From JAYTQQ01 sp043784965 (GTDB lineage Bacteria; Bdellovibrionota; Bdellovibrionia; Bdellovibrionales; JAMPXM01), in contig JAYVXS010000238.1 in assembly GCA_043784965.1 (NCBI GenBank), forward strand, positions 1 to 12,652: DNA of 12,652 nt, given 5' to 3'. The notes under the pieces are model-generated. The model worked only from the letters and a program-made list of their open reading frames with translations, did no database searches and was not told the origin of the DNA. A program made the position numbers and the translations under genes. Each line of letters opens with the position of its first letter. The stretch's first letter is position 1. Of this stretch, positions 1 through 7,699 are shown in pieces.

Positions 1-1
1 A

Positions 2-76
2 AATCGATTTAAAGATGCCGATTATAATTGGCGCGAGCATTCGGCAAAAAAAATAAAGCCAACTCAGAAGAGCTAA
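2..76 (+). CDS. possible C-terminal tail of a gene cut by the window edge
   Basis: One + frame is open from the left edge to a TAA at 74-76 and encodes 24 residues ending in a hydrophilic, lysine-rich tail (ending KPTQKS). It would converge on the nucleotidyltransferase gene, leaving 19 bp between the two stop codons. The fragment is too short to assign to a family. A second + frame is also open from the edge to a TAA at 54-56, so the choice of frame rests only on length and on the polar composition typical of a protein end. Confidence 0.3.
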   Translation, partial: NRFKDADYNWREHSAKKIKPTQKS

Positions 77-95
77 TTGAAAATTAAGTTGCCTC

Positions 96-1367
96 TTAAT
101 CCTTAAGTTGTCTCTCCGCGTAACTCAAGGCTTCCTGCAAACTGGTGATTTTTTTCTCGAGCTGGAGCCTAAAAACCTCTCTCAAAAGCTCGCCCATTTC
201 ACGCCCTGGCTTAAGGCCCAAAGCCTTAAGTGTCTCCCCGTCTAAAAATGGCATAGGCAGAGCTCCACCTATGAGGTAGATGGACCTCAACTGCTCAAAC
301 TGAACTTTCAAAGTCTTTGCAAGGGATGGATTGAAGCAGCTCAGAAACTCCTCTAGGTATCCAAATGATGGATTAGCACACAACTCAATTTGATCACTTA
401 ATGGTATTTGGCTTAAAACAAGAAGCTTTGTGTAGTTGGTAAGGCACCAATGAATCGCCATAATTTGCTCATTAGAGAACTTCAAATCCTTCAAAGTTTG
501 CTTTAGTAGTCTTGATTCGTCTGGCTGATTTTTCTTAATAATAAATGAAAACAAAGCGCACAGCTTAGCTATGAGACTAAGCTTTATTAAATCTTGAGAA
601 AAGATTTCGGAGAGTCTTTCGAAGCAGCCTTGATCAAAAAGATTTTTAAAGTTTGGATGGATACTTTGCAGAATCCCGGTCGACCAGAGCCCGTCAAGAC
701 AGGGCATTAAATTTTGTGCGCTTAACCATTTTGTGAGCTCATCTTTAATTCGCTCACTTGAAACTTGATTCAAATCCTGGTGCCGATCCCCAATCGCCGC
801 TAATGTCTCAGACTCAATTTTAAACTCAAGCTCTGAAGAAAACCGAAGCGCCCTTAGCATCCGTAATTTGTCCTCTGAAAATCGCAACTGAGGATTACCC
901 ACAGCTCTGATGAGCTTCGACTCGATGTCGTCAAGGCCACCGACATAGTCGATAATTTGCGAACTCATCAGATCCAAAAAAAGTGCGTTAACCGTGAAGT
1001 CTCGTCTCAAAGCATCTTGCCTTGCCGTGGTAAAGCTAATTTGACTTGGCCTTCTGCCATCAAGATAGGGCCCATCCCTTCGAAAACTTGCGATTTCTAT
1101 TTGAAACTTTTCATAAGCCAAAATGATGACGCCAAATTCGCGCCCAACGCTTAAAGCTTGCGGGTAAAACTTGAGTATTTCGTCTGGCTTCGCATTCGTC
1201 GCTACATCAAAATCTTTCGGCACGCGACTCATTACGAGGTCCCGGACACAGCCTCCTGCTAAGAGAGCTTCGAAACCATGTGAAGTTAAATTTTCACATA
1301 TCAGCCTGACTTCAGACCAAGCTTTGTGACCATAGAATATTTCGAGATTGTTCACTACTTTCCGCAT
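96..1367 (-). CDS. CCA tRNA nucleotidyltransferase / poly(A) polymerase family protein
   Basis: This is a class II nucleotidyltransferase of 423 aa that adds nucleotides to RNA 3' ends, either CCA on tRNA or A tails. The head-domain motif GGCVRD is at residues 38-43. The catalytic metal-binding pair D52/D54 lies in KDFDVAT (51-57). RRDG and DGRRP follow at 96-106, RRDFTVNA at 121-128, and the nucleotide-recognition motif EDKLRMLRALRF at 165-176. The remainder is the helical neck, body and tail. The short spacing between motifs and the RRDFTVNA form look more like a bacterial CCA-adding enzyme than E. coli PcnB, and there is no long basic C-terminal extension. Motifs alone cannot separate CCA-adding, A-adding and poly(A) activities, so no symbol is given. 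The ATG at 1367 has no clear Shine-Dalgarno sequence. The gene is divergent from queG, across the quasi-palindromic element. Confidence 0.9.
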   Translation of the reverse strand: MRKVVNNLEIFYGHKAWSEVRLICENLTSHGFEALLAGGCVRDLVMSRVPKDFDVATNAKPDEILKFYPQALSVGREFGVIILAYEKFQIEIASFRRDGPYLDGRRPSQISFTTARQDALRRDFTVNALFLDLMSSQIIDYVGGLDDIESKLIRAVGNPQLRFSEDKLRMLRALRFSSELEFKIESETLAAIGDRHQDLNQVSSERIKDELTKWLSAQNLMPCLDGLWSTGILQSIHPNFKNLFDQGCFERLSEIFSQDLIKLSLIAKLCALFSFIIKKNQPDESRLLKQTLKDLKFSNEQIMAIHWCLTNYTKLLVLSQIPLSDQIELCANPSFGYLEEFLSCFNPSLAKTLKVQFEQLRSIYLIGGALPMPFLDGETLKALGLKPGREMGELLREVFRLQLEKKITSLQEALSYAERQLKD

Positions 1368-1420
1368 TGAAAGTAGGCTATCTTAAAAAATAAAACTCAC
1401 AAAGATTAAAATGAAATAAT

Positions 1421-1456
1421 AGACTTCTTGTGTAACTAGACTTCCTGTGTAACTAG
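1421..1456. repeat. 17-bp-period tandem repeat at the left end of the palindromic element
   Basis: Two 19-nt copies, 1421-1439 and 1438-1456, differ at one position (AGACTTCTTGTGTAACTAG versus AGACTTCCTGTGTAACTAG) and repeat with a 17-bp period. The core TGTGTAACTAG appears a third time, inverted, at 1597-1607. This looks like duplication of the element's end, or like repeated protein-binding sites. Confidence 0.8.
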
Positions 1457-1610
1457 TCGCGAGGTAAAATGATGGAGGCCGCTCTAGATCAAGGATTGAA
1501 TGCAAAAATAAGACTTAAAATACAATCTATGTATTATTCGTCTTATTTTTGCCTGAAGACGCAACAACATAGCGGATTACAAGGTTTTAACCGCGACTAG
1601 TTACACAAGA
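1443..1610. repeat. long quasi-palindromic element (MITE-like or structured leader)
   Basis: This 168-bp unit is built of nested inverted blocks around a centre near 1527. The outer arms 1446-1461 and 1592-1607 match over 16 bp without error. TAAAA at 1465-1469 pairs with 1585-1589, and CCGCT at 1479-1483 pairs with AGCGG at 1571-1575. GCAAAAATAAGAC at 1502-1514 pairs perfectly with 1540-1552, and AATAC at 1519-1523 pairs with 1531-1535. The unpaired stretches between blocks have equal or nearly equal length on both sides (9 and 9, 18 and 18). The whole is therefore a diverged long palindrome, not chance hairpins. It encodes no ORF and has no visible target-site duplication. Its right end lies 6 bp before the queG ATG. 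It could be a MITE or other mobile palindrome, or an RNA structure in the queG leader. Confidence 0.75.
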
Positions 1611-1616
1611 GGGCCA

Positions 1617-2660
1617 ATGAGTACTTATCTCGAATCCACTAAACAAAGCGTAACAGAGATTTTAAAGCTGCGAAGTATTGAGCGATTTGGTTTTTCTACT
1701 CTTACACGCCCACTCACCATGGATATATACCTCAATTGGATCGAAGAATCTCAGCACGGAGAAATGGCATACTTAAAAATGCATGCAGAGAAAAAAGAGA
1801 AGCCTCAAATGCTTCTGCCGAAAGCTCGCTCGGCAATCGTTTTAGCATTTCAATACTTACCCCACCCTGAACCTCAGTCTGATTTTGTATTGAAGGGATC
1901 ACGTACGGCACTCTACTCTCGAGGCAAAGACTATCATCATTGGATTGGCGCAAAGTTAAAGGAACTTTGCCTTGATTTATATGCGCAGTTTCCAGAAGAA
2001 GAATTCGCAGGATTTGTCGATTCTGGACCTGTGCTTGAGCGAGACTTGGCCCGGCGTGCAAGTCTAGGTTGGATAGGAAAAAACACCTGTCTAATACATC
2101 CGAAATTTGGCAGCCTCTTCTTTTTGGCTGAAATTTATACTAGTCTGGAGCTCTCTGGAAGTCAGAGCCTCCAATCCGATCACTGTGGAACTTGCCAAAA
2201 GTGCATTGAGATCTGTCCAACTCAGGCACTTACCGAGCGAAGTCTTGATGCGAGAAAGTGTATATCCTATTTAACTATTGAAAGCAAAAGCGTTCCCCCT
2301 CCTGCTCTTCGGACTCAGATAAACGACTGGCTCTTTGGCTGTGACTTATGCCAGACCGTATGCCCGTGGAACATCAAATTCTTTAAGCATGAAATAGCTA
2401 AAGAAAATCATATTGGCAAAAAAGAGGACCTGATTCAAGATTTGAAATTCATTTTAGGCAGCTCAAATAAAACTCTTATTAAGAGCTTTCAAGACTCAAG
2501 TCTATCAAGAGCCTCAGGTAACAAACTCAAAAGAAATGCAATGATCGTGATTGCCAATAAGAAGCTGACCGAGCTCAAAGAACTGGTCGCCACTTACAGC
2601 TCCAATGAGTATTTTGCTGAGCTTTGCAGATGGACTTTAGCAGAACTTGAGGCCACTTAG
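1617..2660 (+). CDS. queG: epoxyqueuosine reductase QueG
   Basis: QueG reduces epoxyqueuosine to queuosine in the wobble position of GUN-anticodon tRNAs, using cobalamin and two [4Fe-4S] clusters in the cytoplasm. The protein is 347 aa, a little shorter than E. coli QueG. Residues 134-160 carry the family block VDSGPVLERDLARRASLGWIGK, with the conserved Asp at 135 thought to act as proton donor. The ferredoxin-like cysteines are C190, C193, C196, C200 and C215, C242, C245, C249, enough for both clusters. The C-terminal stretch SRASGNKLKRNAMIVIAN (about 298-315) matches the family's HEAT-like helical end. AGAGGG just before the ATG is a close-set ribosome-binding site, partly inside the right arm of the palindromic element. 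It is probably the first gene of the run that continues through asmA. No cobalamin synthesis or transport gene is present here. Confidence 0.95.
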   Translation: MSTYLESTKQSVTEILKLRSIERFGFSTLTRPLTMDIYLNWIEESQHGEMAYLKMHAEKKEKPQMLLPKARSAIVLAFQYLPHPEPQSDFVLKGSRTALYSRGKDYHHWIGAKLKELCLDLYAQFPEEEFAGFVDSGPVLERDLARRASLGWIGKNTCLIHPKFGSLFFLAEIYTSLELSGSQSLQSDHCGTCQKCIEICPTQALTERSLDARKCISYLTIESKSVPPPALRTQINDWLFGCDLCQTVCPWNIKFFKHEIAKENHIGKKEDLIQDLKFILGSSNKTLIKSFQDSSLSRASGNKLKRNAMIVIANKKLTELKELVATYSSNEYFAELCRWTLAELEAT

Positions 2661-2708
2661 TTATCCGGTAAAAAAGTATTTCACTCAACCTAGACGTCAC
2701 TTTGCACA

Positions 2709-3713
2709 ATGAGATTTGACCCTCGAGAGGAGCAAATATATAATTCTCATGAAGGCGAGCGAAAATTGATGTTTAAAAAAACGAACGAAAAACTATTTTT
2801 TAAGAGCACCAAATTCAACGATGAGCGAATTGGTGAAAGAGTCAAATCCTTCACTCTTGAAGAGCTCGAAAATATTTCTAAAGAGAAATTGAAATTTATC
2901 ATCGCCGGATATGCAGACGATGAGGGAATTAGAAATAATTCAGGCCGCCTTGGGGCGCATCTTGCTCCAATGAAAATCCGCGAACATTTTTATAAAATGA
3001 CGCCACCAAGTTTTATAGATTTTGAAATTGCTGATATTGGCGATCTGGACCCAAGCCTTTGCGAGCTTTCAAGTCGCCATGAAAAGGTCGTAGAAATCTC
3101 TACAAAAGCCTATCGCCGTGATTGCCGGTGGATCGCCCTCGGAGGAGGCCATGATTATGCATACGCCGACGTTTCAGCTTTTATCAACAGTTGCGATGAA
3201 AGACCGCTGATTTTTAATTTTGATGCCCATCTCGATGTAAGATCCACTGATAAGGGAATAAATAGCGGCACACCTTTCTATAGAATTCTTGAGGAATACA
3301 AAGATATTGACTTAGTGCAAATTGGCATTCAGTCGCAATGCAATTCTATTGACCACTTCAAATACTGCCAAGACCACAAAGTATATGTTTTAAATTATGA
3401 TGATCTTAGAATCTCTGGAGAAAGTCTTTCAAACTTTTGCATTAAACGTCTTTCTCATTTGCTTACTAAGCGCCGAAAGTGTTTTTTATCGGTCGATATC
3501 GATGGCTTTTCAAATGCATTTGCGCCTGGTTGTAGCCAAAGTTTCGCTACAGGTCTTCAGCCAGATGAGTTTTTTCAACTGACTTCAATTTTAAATCGAC
3601 GACTGGATATACGAGGTTTAGGTATCTACGAATGCTCGCCTCCCCTCGACCGAGATGATCATACTGCGAAATTAGCAGCACTCATTATGCACAAATTTAT
3701 TTTTTCGATTTAA
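2709..3713 (+). CDS. arginase-superfamily ureohydrolase, formimidoylglutamase (HutG)-like
   Basis: This is a complete ureohydrolase of 334 aa. The binuclear Mn ligands are all present: H148 in GGGHD (145-149), D172, H174 and D176 in FDAHLDVR (171-178), and D263 and D265 in SVDIDGF (261-267). SGTPF (186-190) following the DAHLD block is characteristic of formimidoylglutamase, which releases formamide from N-formimidoyl-L-glutamate in histidine degradation. APGCS (272-276) and YECSPPLDRDDHT (307-319) complete the superfamily pattern. No other hut gene is in view, so agmatinase- or guanidine-hydrolase-like activity cannot be excluded. The first ATG (2709) lacks a Shine-Dalgarno sequence. Family similarity begins near residue 28 (NDERIGERV, 37-45), and the ATG at 2769 (residue 21) is an equally good start. 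The gene lies 48 bp after queG and 9 bp before the aldolase. Confidence 0.87.
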   Translation: MRFDPREEQIYNSHEGERKLMFKKTNEKLFFKSTKFNDERIGERVKSFTLEELENISKEKLKFIIAGYADDEGIRNNSGRLGAHLAPMKIREHFYKMTPPSFIDFEIADIGDLDPSLCELSSRHEKVVEISTKAYRRDCRWIALGGGHDYAYADVSAFINSCDERPLIFNFDAHLDVRSTDKGINSGTPFYRILEEYKDIDLVQIGIQSQCNSIDHFKYCQDHKVYVLNYDDLRISGESLSNFCIKRLSHLLTKRRKCFLSVDIDGFSNAFAPGCSQSFATGLQPDEFFQLTSILNRRLDIRGLGIYECSPPLDRDDHTAKLAALIMHKFIFSI

Positions 3714-3722
3714 GGACGATTT

Positions 3723-4757
3723 ATGAAAGACGCGACCCATTTTGGCAGTGATAATCATTCTGGAGTTCATCCCGAGATACTGCTTGCAATTTCACGTGTC
3801 AACCAAGGTCATTGCGCCGCTTACGGGACCGACGACTACACTCAAGAAGTCATTCAAAAGCTCAAAAAACATTTCTCAAAGGATGCAGAAGTTCACTTCG
3901 TTTTCAATGGTACTGCCGCTAACGTTTTAGCCTTGTCATGCTTTGCAAACTCCTATCATGCAATACTAACGGCTAGCACTTCACATCTTTGGGTTGATGA
4001 GTGCGGGGCGCCTGAGAAAGTCTTGGGCTGTAAGCTAATTTGCTCGCCAAGTGTTGATGGAAAGCTGCGGGCAAAGGATCTACTCCCTTATCTCGTACGA
4101 AAGGGAGATCAGCATTCTTCGCAAGTTGTAGGAATTTCAATTACTCAACCAACTGAATATGGAACTGTTTACTCTATTGAAGAGCTCGAAGCATTGCATC
4201 AATTTGCGAATCAGCACTCGCTATATATTCATATGGATGGCTCACGATTAGTCAATGCTGCCATTTGTCTTGATGTAAGTCTTGCTGAGCTAACCAAATA
4301 TGTTGATGTCCTTTCTTTAGGTGGGACGAAAAATGGACTACTATTTGGCGAGGCTGTGGTAATTTTAAATAAAAATTTGGCGAAAGACTTTAGATTTAAG
4401 CGCAAGCAATTCATGCAATTGCCCAGCAAGACAAGATTCATCGCGGCTCAGTTTGACGCCTGGTTGTGCACTGATCTATGGCGTGAAATTTCTCAGCATA
4501 GTCTGTCAATGGCTCAAAAATTAAGAAAGATGCTCATCACCATACCAAACATTCAAATTACCCAAGAAACGCAATCGAATGCCGTATTTGCAATCTTTCC
4601 GAAAAACATTGTTCACGAGCTTAAAAAACATCACTTCTTCTATATTTGGAATGAATCCAATTTTGAGGCGAGACTCATGACAAGCTTTGACTCTAGAGAT
4701 ATTGACATTGAAATGTTTGGACAAAAAATTAGAGAACTCCTATCGCAAAAGGGATAA
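3723..4757 (+). CDS. ltaE: low-specificity L-threonine aldolase (PLP enzyme)
   Basis: This is a fold-type I PLP enzyme of 344 aa that cleaves L-threonine or allo-threonine to glycine and acetaldehyde. The N-terminal GSDNHSGVHPEI (8-19) and AAYGTDDYT (32-40) are the substrate-entry blocks of the family. FNGTAANVLAL (61-71) is the phosphate-binding loop. HMDGSR (170-175) supplies the Asp (D172) for the pyridine nitrogen, and R175 is the usual substrate or cofactor contact. The Schiff-base lysine is K203 in SLGGTKNG (198-205). The length is normal for the family. Start choice is clear: AAGGA overlaps the stop codon of the preceding gene and lies 6 nt before this ATG, so translation of the two genes is probably coupled. 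Specificity for the L-allo or D form cannot be read from sequence. A related beta-eliminating lyase is less likely. Confidence 0.92.
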   Translation: MKDATHFGSDNHSGVHPEILLAISRVNQGHCAAYGTDDYTQEVIQKLKKHFSKDAEVHFVFNGTAANVLALSCFANSYHAILTASTSHLWVDECGAPEKVLGCKLICSPSVDGKLRAKDLLPYLVRKGDQHSSQVVGISITQPTEYGTVYSIEELEALHQFANQHSLYIHMDGSRLVNAAICLDVSLAELTKYVDVLSLGGTKNGLLFGEAVVILNKNLAKDFRFKRKQFMQLPSKTRFIAAQFDAWLCTDLWREISQHSLSMAQKLRKMLITIPNIQITQETQSNAVFAIFPKNIVHELKKHHFFYIWNESNFEARLMTSFDSRDIDIEMFGQKIRELLSQKG

Positions 4758-7414
4758 TGAAAAACTTTTTGATATACATAGTAGTATCATCAGCCATAAG
4801 CATCACAAGTGGACTTGTGTATGCCAAATACTATCTCTCACCGCGAATTAAGGATTTGTTACAAGCGAAAGCCAGTGAACTGTTAGGCACACCTGTCCAG
4901 ATTCGAGACCTTAGAGTTCTCATTTTACCAAAGCTTTCGTTGGCTGCGACCGGAGTAAAATTTACATTGAGTGATCCCAGTCTTAAAGTCGATATTGCTA
5001 AGCTCTATATTGATGTACCAATAAATAGAAGTCTGCTCAGCAAAACGATACCCTTCGGCCCTGTGCAAATTCGAATTGAAGAGCCTCGATTTAATTTTGA
5101 AAAAGTCACACGCCCAGCAGCACTGAATTCTCAAGATCCCCAAACAATCACGCACACTCAATTCAAATTTGGCCGAGACTTTGATGTAAATCTTAAGGTG
5201 GAACATGCAAAAGTTAAATTAACTCAAATTTCAACAAAAGGTGAAATTGAAAATGAAAGCACTCTAGATCCCATCGATTTTGAAGTTAAGATTCCGGGAA
5301 TCGAAAAAGATTGGGCTGTGACTCTTAAAACACGACTGACAAACCTCCATCCGATACTCAGTTTGCCGATTGAACTCGATGGTGTATTTACTCTGAAAGA
5401 TCAGGTGCTTTCACTCCCGAAAGCTTCTGGCAAGATCTCCGGCATTGCCTTCGATTTAACCGGCGAGCAAAAATTTCTCGAAGATATCGGTAGTTGGAAG
5501 CTCACTTCAAATATCCTGGATTTTTCTAAATTAAAGACTCCTCCCACCATAGAGCAATTTAAAAACTGGAAGGGCTCCCTCAAAACAGAACTAAGCGCCA
5601 CATTAATTTCAGGAGGAGCCTGGCAATTTTTTGGCAAGCTAAACGCTAAATCTCTTTCAGTTGACGTGAATTTACAACGAGACAATCTCATCATAAATGG
5701 TCCATTGATCGCTGATGGCGACTTAGCCTTTTCGTATTTTGACATTTTAAAAATTGATCATTTCAAACTTCACGCAAACTTGAATAATCTCGATATAAAG
5801 AGCGCCGGTCTATTTAACAAGCCGAAACAAGTACCTATGGGATTTTCGATCAATCTGATTGGTCGAGATCAGGTACTCAATATTCTGGACCTTTCAATGG
5901 ATTTCATAAATTTGAAAGCCATTGTCAACGGAAACTTGAGCTTTTCAAAGGACGTTCCCTCTGAAGTCAAACTGCACATTGATCCTACGAGTCTATCCGG
6001 ATGGGAAAAGTATATTTCATTTTTTTCGAGTGCTCCGTTGACTGGCCGAATCGGAATAGACGCCACCATTCGCGGCAATCAAGCCTCTAACTGGAGTATA
6101 GATATCAATTCTTTAAAACTCGAAGCATTTCGGGCGGCGGTGGCGTACGCGTCGAAGAGTCCCTTACTTCAAATTGCCGGACAAATTGAAGCTGACGCCA
6201 ATATAAATGGACCCTATGGCACTAGCAATTATTTAGATCCTATTGAGATTAGAGGGACCACAGCTTTGAGACTTTCAAATTTTCAATTTAGCAATTTAAA
6301 AAGTAGCAGCACAGAAGTTGAAATGCCGAGCAACGATGAATCTACTGCCAACGATATTTCAAAGTTCTTTTACTGGCCAAAAATAAAGTCCTCAAATTTT
6401 AAGTTTGAAACACAGATCGGCCGATTTACACATGATCGATTAGCGGCTGAATCGATAGCAAGCGTTCTAAATCTGAATGATCAGATGATGTCTGGTTATA
6501 TTAAAATCGCAAAAATCGATTCGGGGGAAATTTATTTTTCAAACATCAAATACGATATGAAAGAGACGATGCCCCTACTATTGGGTCAATGCGATTTCAA
6601 AAGCATAGATTCAAGTCAGTTTTTAACCTCAATTGAAAGTTCTTCAACAGGTTTACTAAAGGGCGATGCCTCGGGGCAGTTCTCATTTAATTTGCCGTTT
6701 CCCGCTCCAAGCGATTGGCTTTCGAGCCTGAAATTAAATGGGCTTCTAAAGATAAAGAATGCCTTGTTTTCAAACCGCGGGATGGATGAATTGTTAAATG
6801 AGAAACTTGCTCAAATACCTGGGATAGGCAAACCAAAACCTGCAACTATAAACTCATCTGGATCAGAGTTATCTGTTCTCTTCGGATTTTCGGATGCTAT
6901 TTTGAATGTCACAGATTTTCGACTATTAACGCCGGCAAGGAATGAGCTTCAGGCCAAGGGCACGGTACTTCTACCCACGCAGAAACTAAATCTCAATGGC
7001 ACCGCCTTTTTGGCGGACACCCCAATAGGTGGAGACGTAAAGCTAGCAAACTCAGACACTCAAGGGAGATTTATTGTTCCCTTCTCTCTGAGCGGGACCT
7101 TAACTAAGCCTGAGACAAGCTTCGCAGAAGCAAGTATTCAAGAGATCCTTAAAAAAACACTCTACTTTGTGGCAAAAAGAGAAACCGATAAGATTAAGGA
7201 CGTATTTTTGAACGATTCAAAAACCAAGCTTCCGGAGAAAAAAGTCCAGAATCAAATTGAAAAACAAAGCGACCCTGAGGACGTTGAAGAGCAATATGAT
7301 GCAGAAGAAGCAGAGGCCCCAAAGCCCAGTAAAGCTAGGGTTGCCAAGCCTGCTGAAAATAAAATCGAAGCGCTTAAGAACCGCTTACAAGGTATATTTG
7401 AAAAACATGAATAG
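4757..7414 (+). CDS. AsmA-family inner-membrane/periplasmic protein
   Basis: This 885-aa protein has one N-terminal membrane anchor (about residues 4-24) followed directly by the AsmA signature region: a YYLSPRIKDLL stretch, then LLGTPVQIRDLRV (42-54). A long run of beta-rich repeats with alternating polar and hydrophobic residues follows. An AsmA C-terminal-like region spans about 660-815, including the block IPGIGKPK and a GTVLLPTQKLNLNG strand pair. AsmA and TamB relatives form bridge-like proteins across the periplasm and are tied to lipid transport and outer-membrane assembly. The last 67 residues (819-885) are a low-complexity charged tail, first acidic and then Lys/Ala/Pro-rich, ending in a likely helix, and are not part of the core fold. 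The ATG overlaps the aldolase stop (TAATG) with AAAGGG just upstream, so the two genes are coupled. Paralog identity (AsmA, YhjG, YicH type) cannot be fixed. Confidence 0.85.
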   Translation: MKNFLIYIVVSSAISITSGLVYAKYYLSPRIKDLLQAKASELLGTPVQIRDLRVLILPKLSLAATGVKFTLSDPSLKVDIAKLYIDVPINRSLLSKTIPFGPVQIRIEEPRFNFEKVTRPAALNSQDPQTITHTQFKFGRDFDVNLKVEHAKVKLTQISTKGEIENESTLDPIDFEVKIPGIEKDWAVTLKTRLTNLHPILSLPIELDGVFTLKDQVLSLPKASGKISGIAFDLTGEQKFLEDIGSWKLTSNILDFSKLKTPPTIEQFKNWKGSLKTELSATLISGGAWQFFGKLNAKSLSVDVNLQRDNLIINGPLIADGDLAFSYFDILKIDHFKLHANLNNLDIKSAGLFNKPKQVPMGFSINLIGRDQVLNILDLSMDFINLKAIVNGNLSFSKDVPSEVKLHIDPTSLSGWEKYISFFSSAPLTGRIGIDATIRGNQASNWSIDINSLKLEAFRAAVAYASKSPLLQIAGQIEADANINGPYGTSNYLDPIEIRGTTALRLSNFQFSNLKSSSTEVEMPSNDESTANDISKFFYWPKIKSSNFKFETQIGRFTHDRLAAESIASVLNLNDQMMSGYIKIAKIDSGEIYFSNIKYDMKETMPLLLGQCDFKSIDSSQFLTSIESSSTGLLKGDASGQFSFNLPFPAPSDWLSSLKLNGLLKIKNALFSNRGMDELLNEKLAQIPGIGKPKPATINSSGSELSVLFGFSDAILNVTDFRLLTPARNELQAKGTVLLPTQKLNLNGTAFLADTPIGGDVKLANSDTQGRFIVPFSLSGTLTKPETSFAEASIQEILKKTLYFVAKRETDKIKDVFLNDSKTKLPEKKVQNQIEKQSDPEDVEEQYDAEEAEAPKPSKARVAKPAENKIEALKNRLQGIFEKHE

Positions 7415-7438
7415 TCCTGGCTTCGAAAATAGCTTAAT

Positions 7439-7467
7439 GAAATACCTTAAGTGCGAAATACCTTAAG
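7439..7467. repeat. 13-bp tandem direct repeat containing CTTAAG
   Basis: GAAATACCTTAAG occurs at 7439-7451 and again at 7455-7467, a 16-bp period, starting 25 bp after the asmA stop codon. Each copy ends in the palindrome CTTAAG. The two copies could be paired operator sites or a small local duplication. No gene starts close downstream. Confidence 0.6.
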
Positions 7468-7540
7468 ATAGTAACAAAAATCAGCCTAGTTGACTAACAA
7501 AACATGGTTTTTCAAAAGGCATAAGGATGAAATTCTGAGG

Positions 7541-7673
7541 ATTTAGCTCATCTAAACTTTGGCCTGGCGATTGCTTTATAGGTTTGTAACGGATGCACCA
7601 CCCCCTTGCATCTGGGACCTTCTTCACCTTGGCTGGGCTGAGTCGCTACCCCTCGACTCAGCCCCTTTTTTTT
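7541..7673 (+). ncRNA. candidate small RNA or attenuated leader with C-rich loops
   Basis: Three hairpins lie in a row without an ORF. The first is TTTAG/CTAAA with loop CTCAT (7542-7556). The second is an 8-bp stem (7590-7597 with 7607-7614, one G-U pair) whose 9-nt loop is CCACCCCCT. The third is the terminator stem, whose loop is CTACCCCT. Repeated C-rich apical loops upstream of an intrinsic terminator are a known form of small RNAs that pair with G-rich ribosome-binding sites. The 5' end is unknown because I could not find a good promoter. The RNA might instead be a terminated 3' end of the asmA transcript, or an attenuator for the Rsm22 gene. It matches no RNA family I recognise. Confidence 0.35.
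7635..7673 (+). terminator. strong Rho-independent terminator
   Basis: GGGCTGAGTCG (7635-7645) pairs perfectly over 11 bp with CGACTCAGCCC (7654-7664). The loop is 8 nt (CTACCCCT), and one C separates the stem from eight T (7666-7673). The T-run is only on the + side, so it acts on rightward transcripts. It lies 220 bp after asmA and 26 bp before the Rsm22 start, so it either ends a separate small transcript or attenuates entry into the methyltransferase gene. An alternative GGCTG at 7631-7635 could compete for the 3' arm. Confidence 0.92.
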
Positions 7674-7699
7674 ACCCCAAACACAGTAGGTCTAAAAAA

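Larger units (their letters stand above)
7415..7699. other. 285-bp intergenic region between asmA and the Rsm22 gene
   Basis: No protein gene is convincing here. In order, the region holds a 13-bp direct repeat (7439-7467), a small hairpin (stem 7542-7546 with 7552-7556), a C-rich-loop hairpin (7590-7614), a strong intrinsic terminator (7635-7673) and the start region of the methyltransferase gene. A TTG-initiated in-frame extension of the methyltransferase (from 7559) runs through the terminator and is rejected. A TTGACT hexamer at 7490-7495 has no -10 box at normal spacing. Confidence 0.7.

Noticed and set aside
3..56. Alternative + frame open from the left edge (ending IRQKK)
   Set aside because: Shorter than the frame ending at 76; neither can be identified, so only the longer one is listed.
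1496..1526. Promoter inside the palindromic element (TTGAAT, 19 bp, TACAAT)
   Set aside because: The spacing is long, and the hexamers fall within the inverted blocks of an AT-rich repeat, so the match may be incidental. Transcript mapping would settle it.
1421..1616. preQ1 riboswitch upstream of queG
   Set aside because: QueG acts on tRNA after preQ1 insertion, and the sequence lacks the short preQ1-I hairpin with an A-rich tail; the region is explained by the quasi-palindrome.
2749..2771. Six-codon leader ORF (MKASEN) whose TGA overlaps the ATG at 2769 in the HutG-like gene
   Set aside because: The purine-rich GAGAGGAG is 16 nt from its ATG, too far for a normal ribosome-binding site, and the peptide shows no regulatory codon run.
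7531..7600. tRNA-like stretch with TTAGCTCA and a following GCACCA
   Set aside because: There is no 7-bp acceptor pairing, no GGTTCRA T-loop and no 5-bp anticodon stem; the resemblance is limited to short words.
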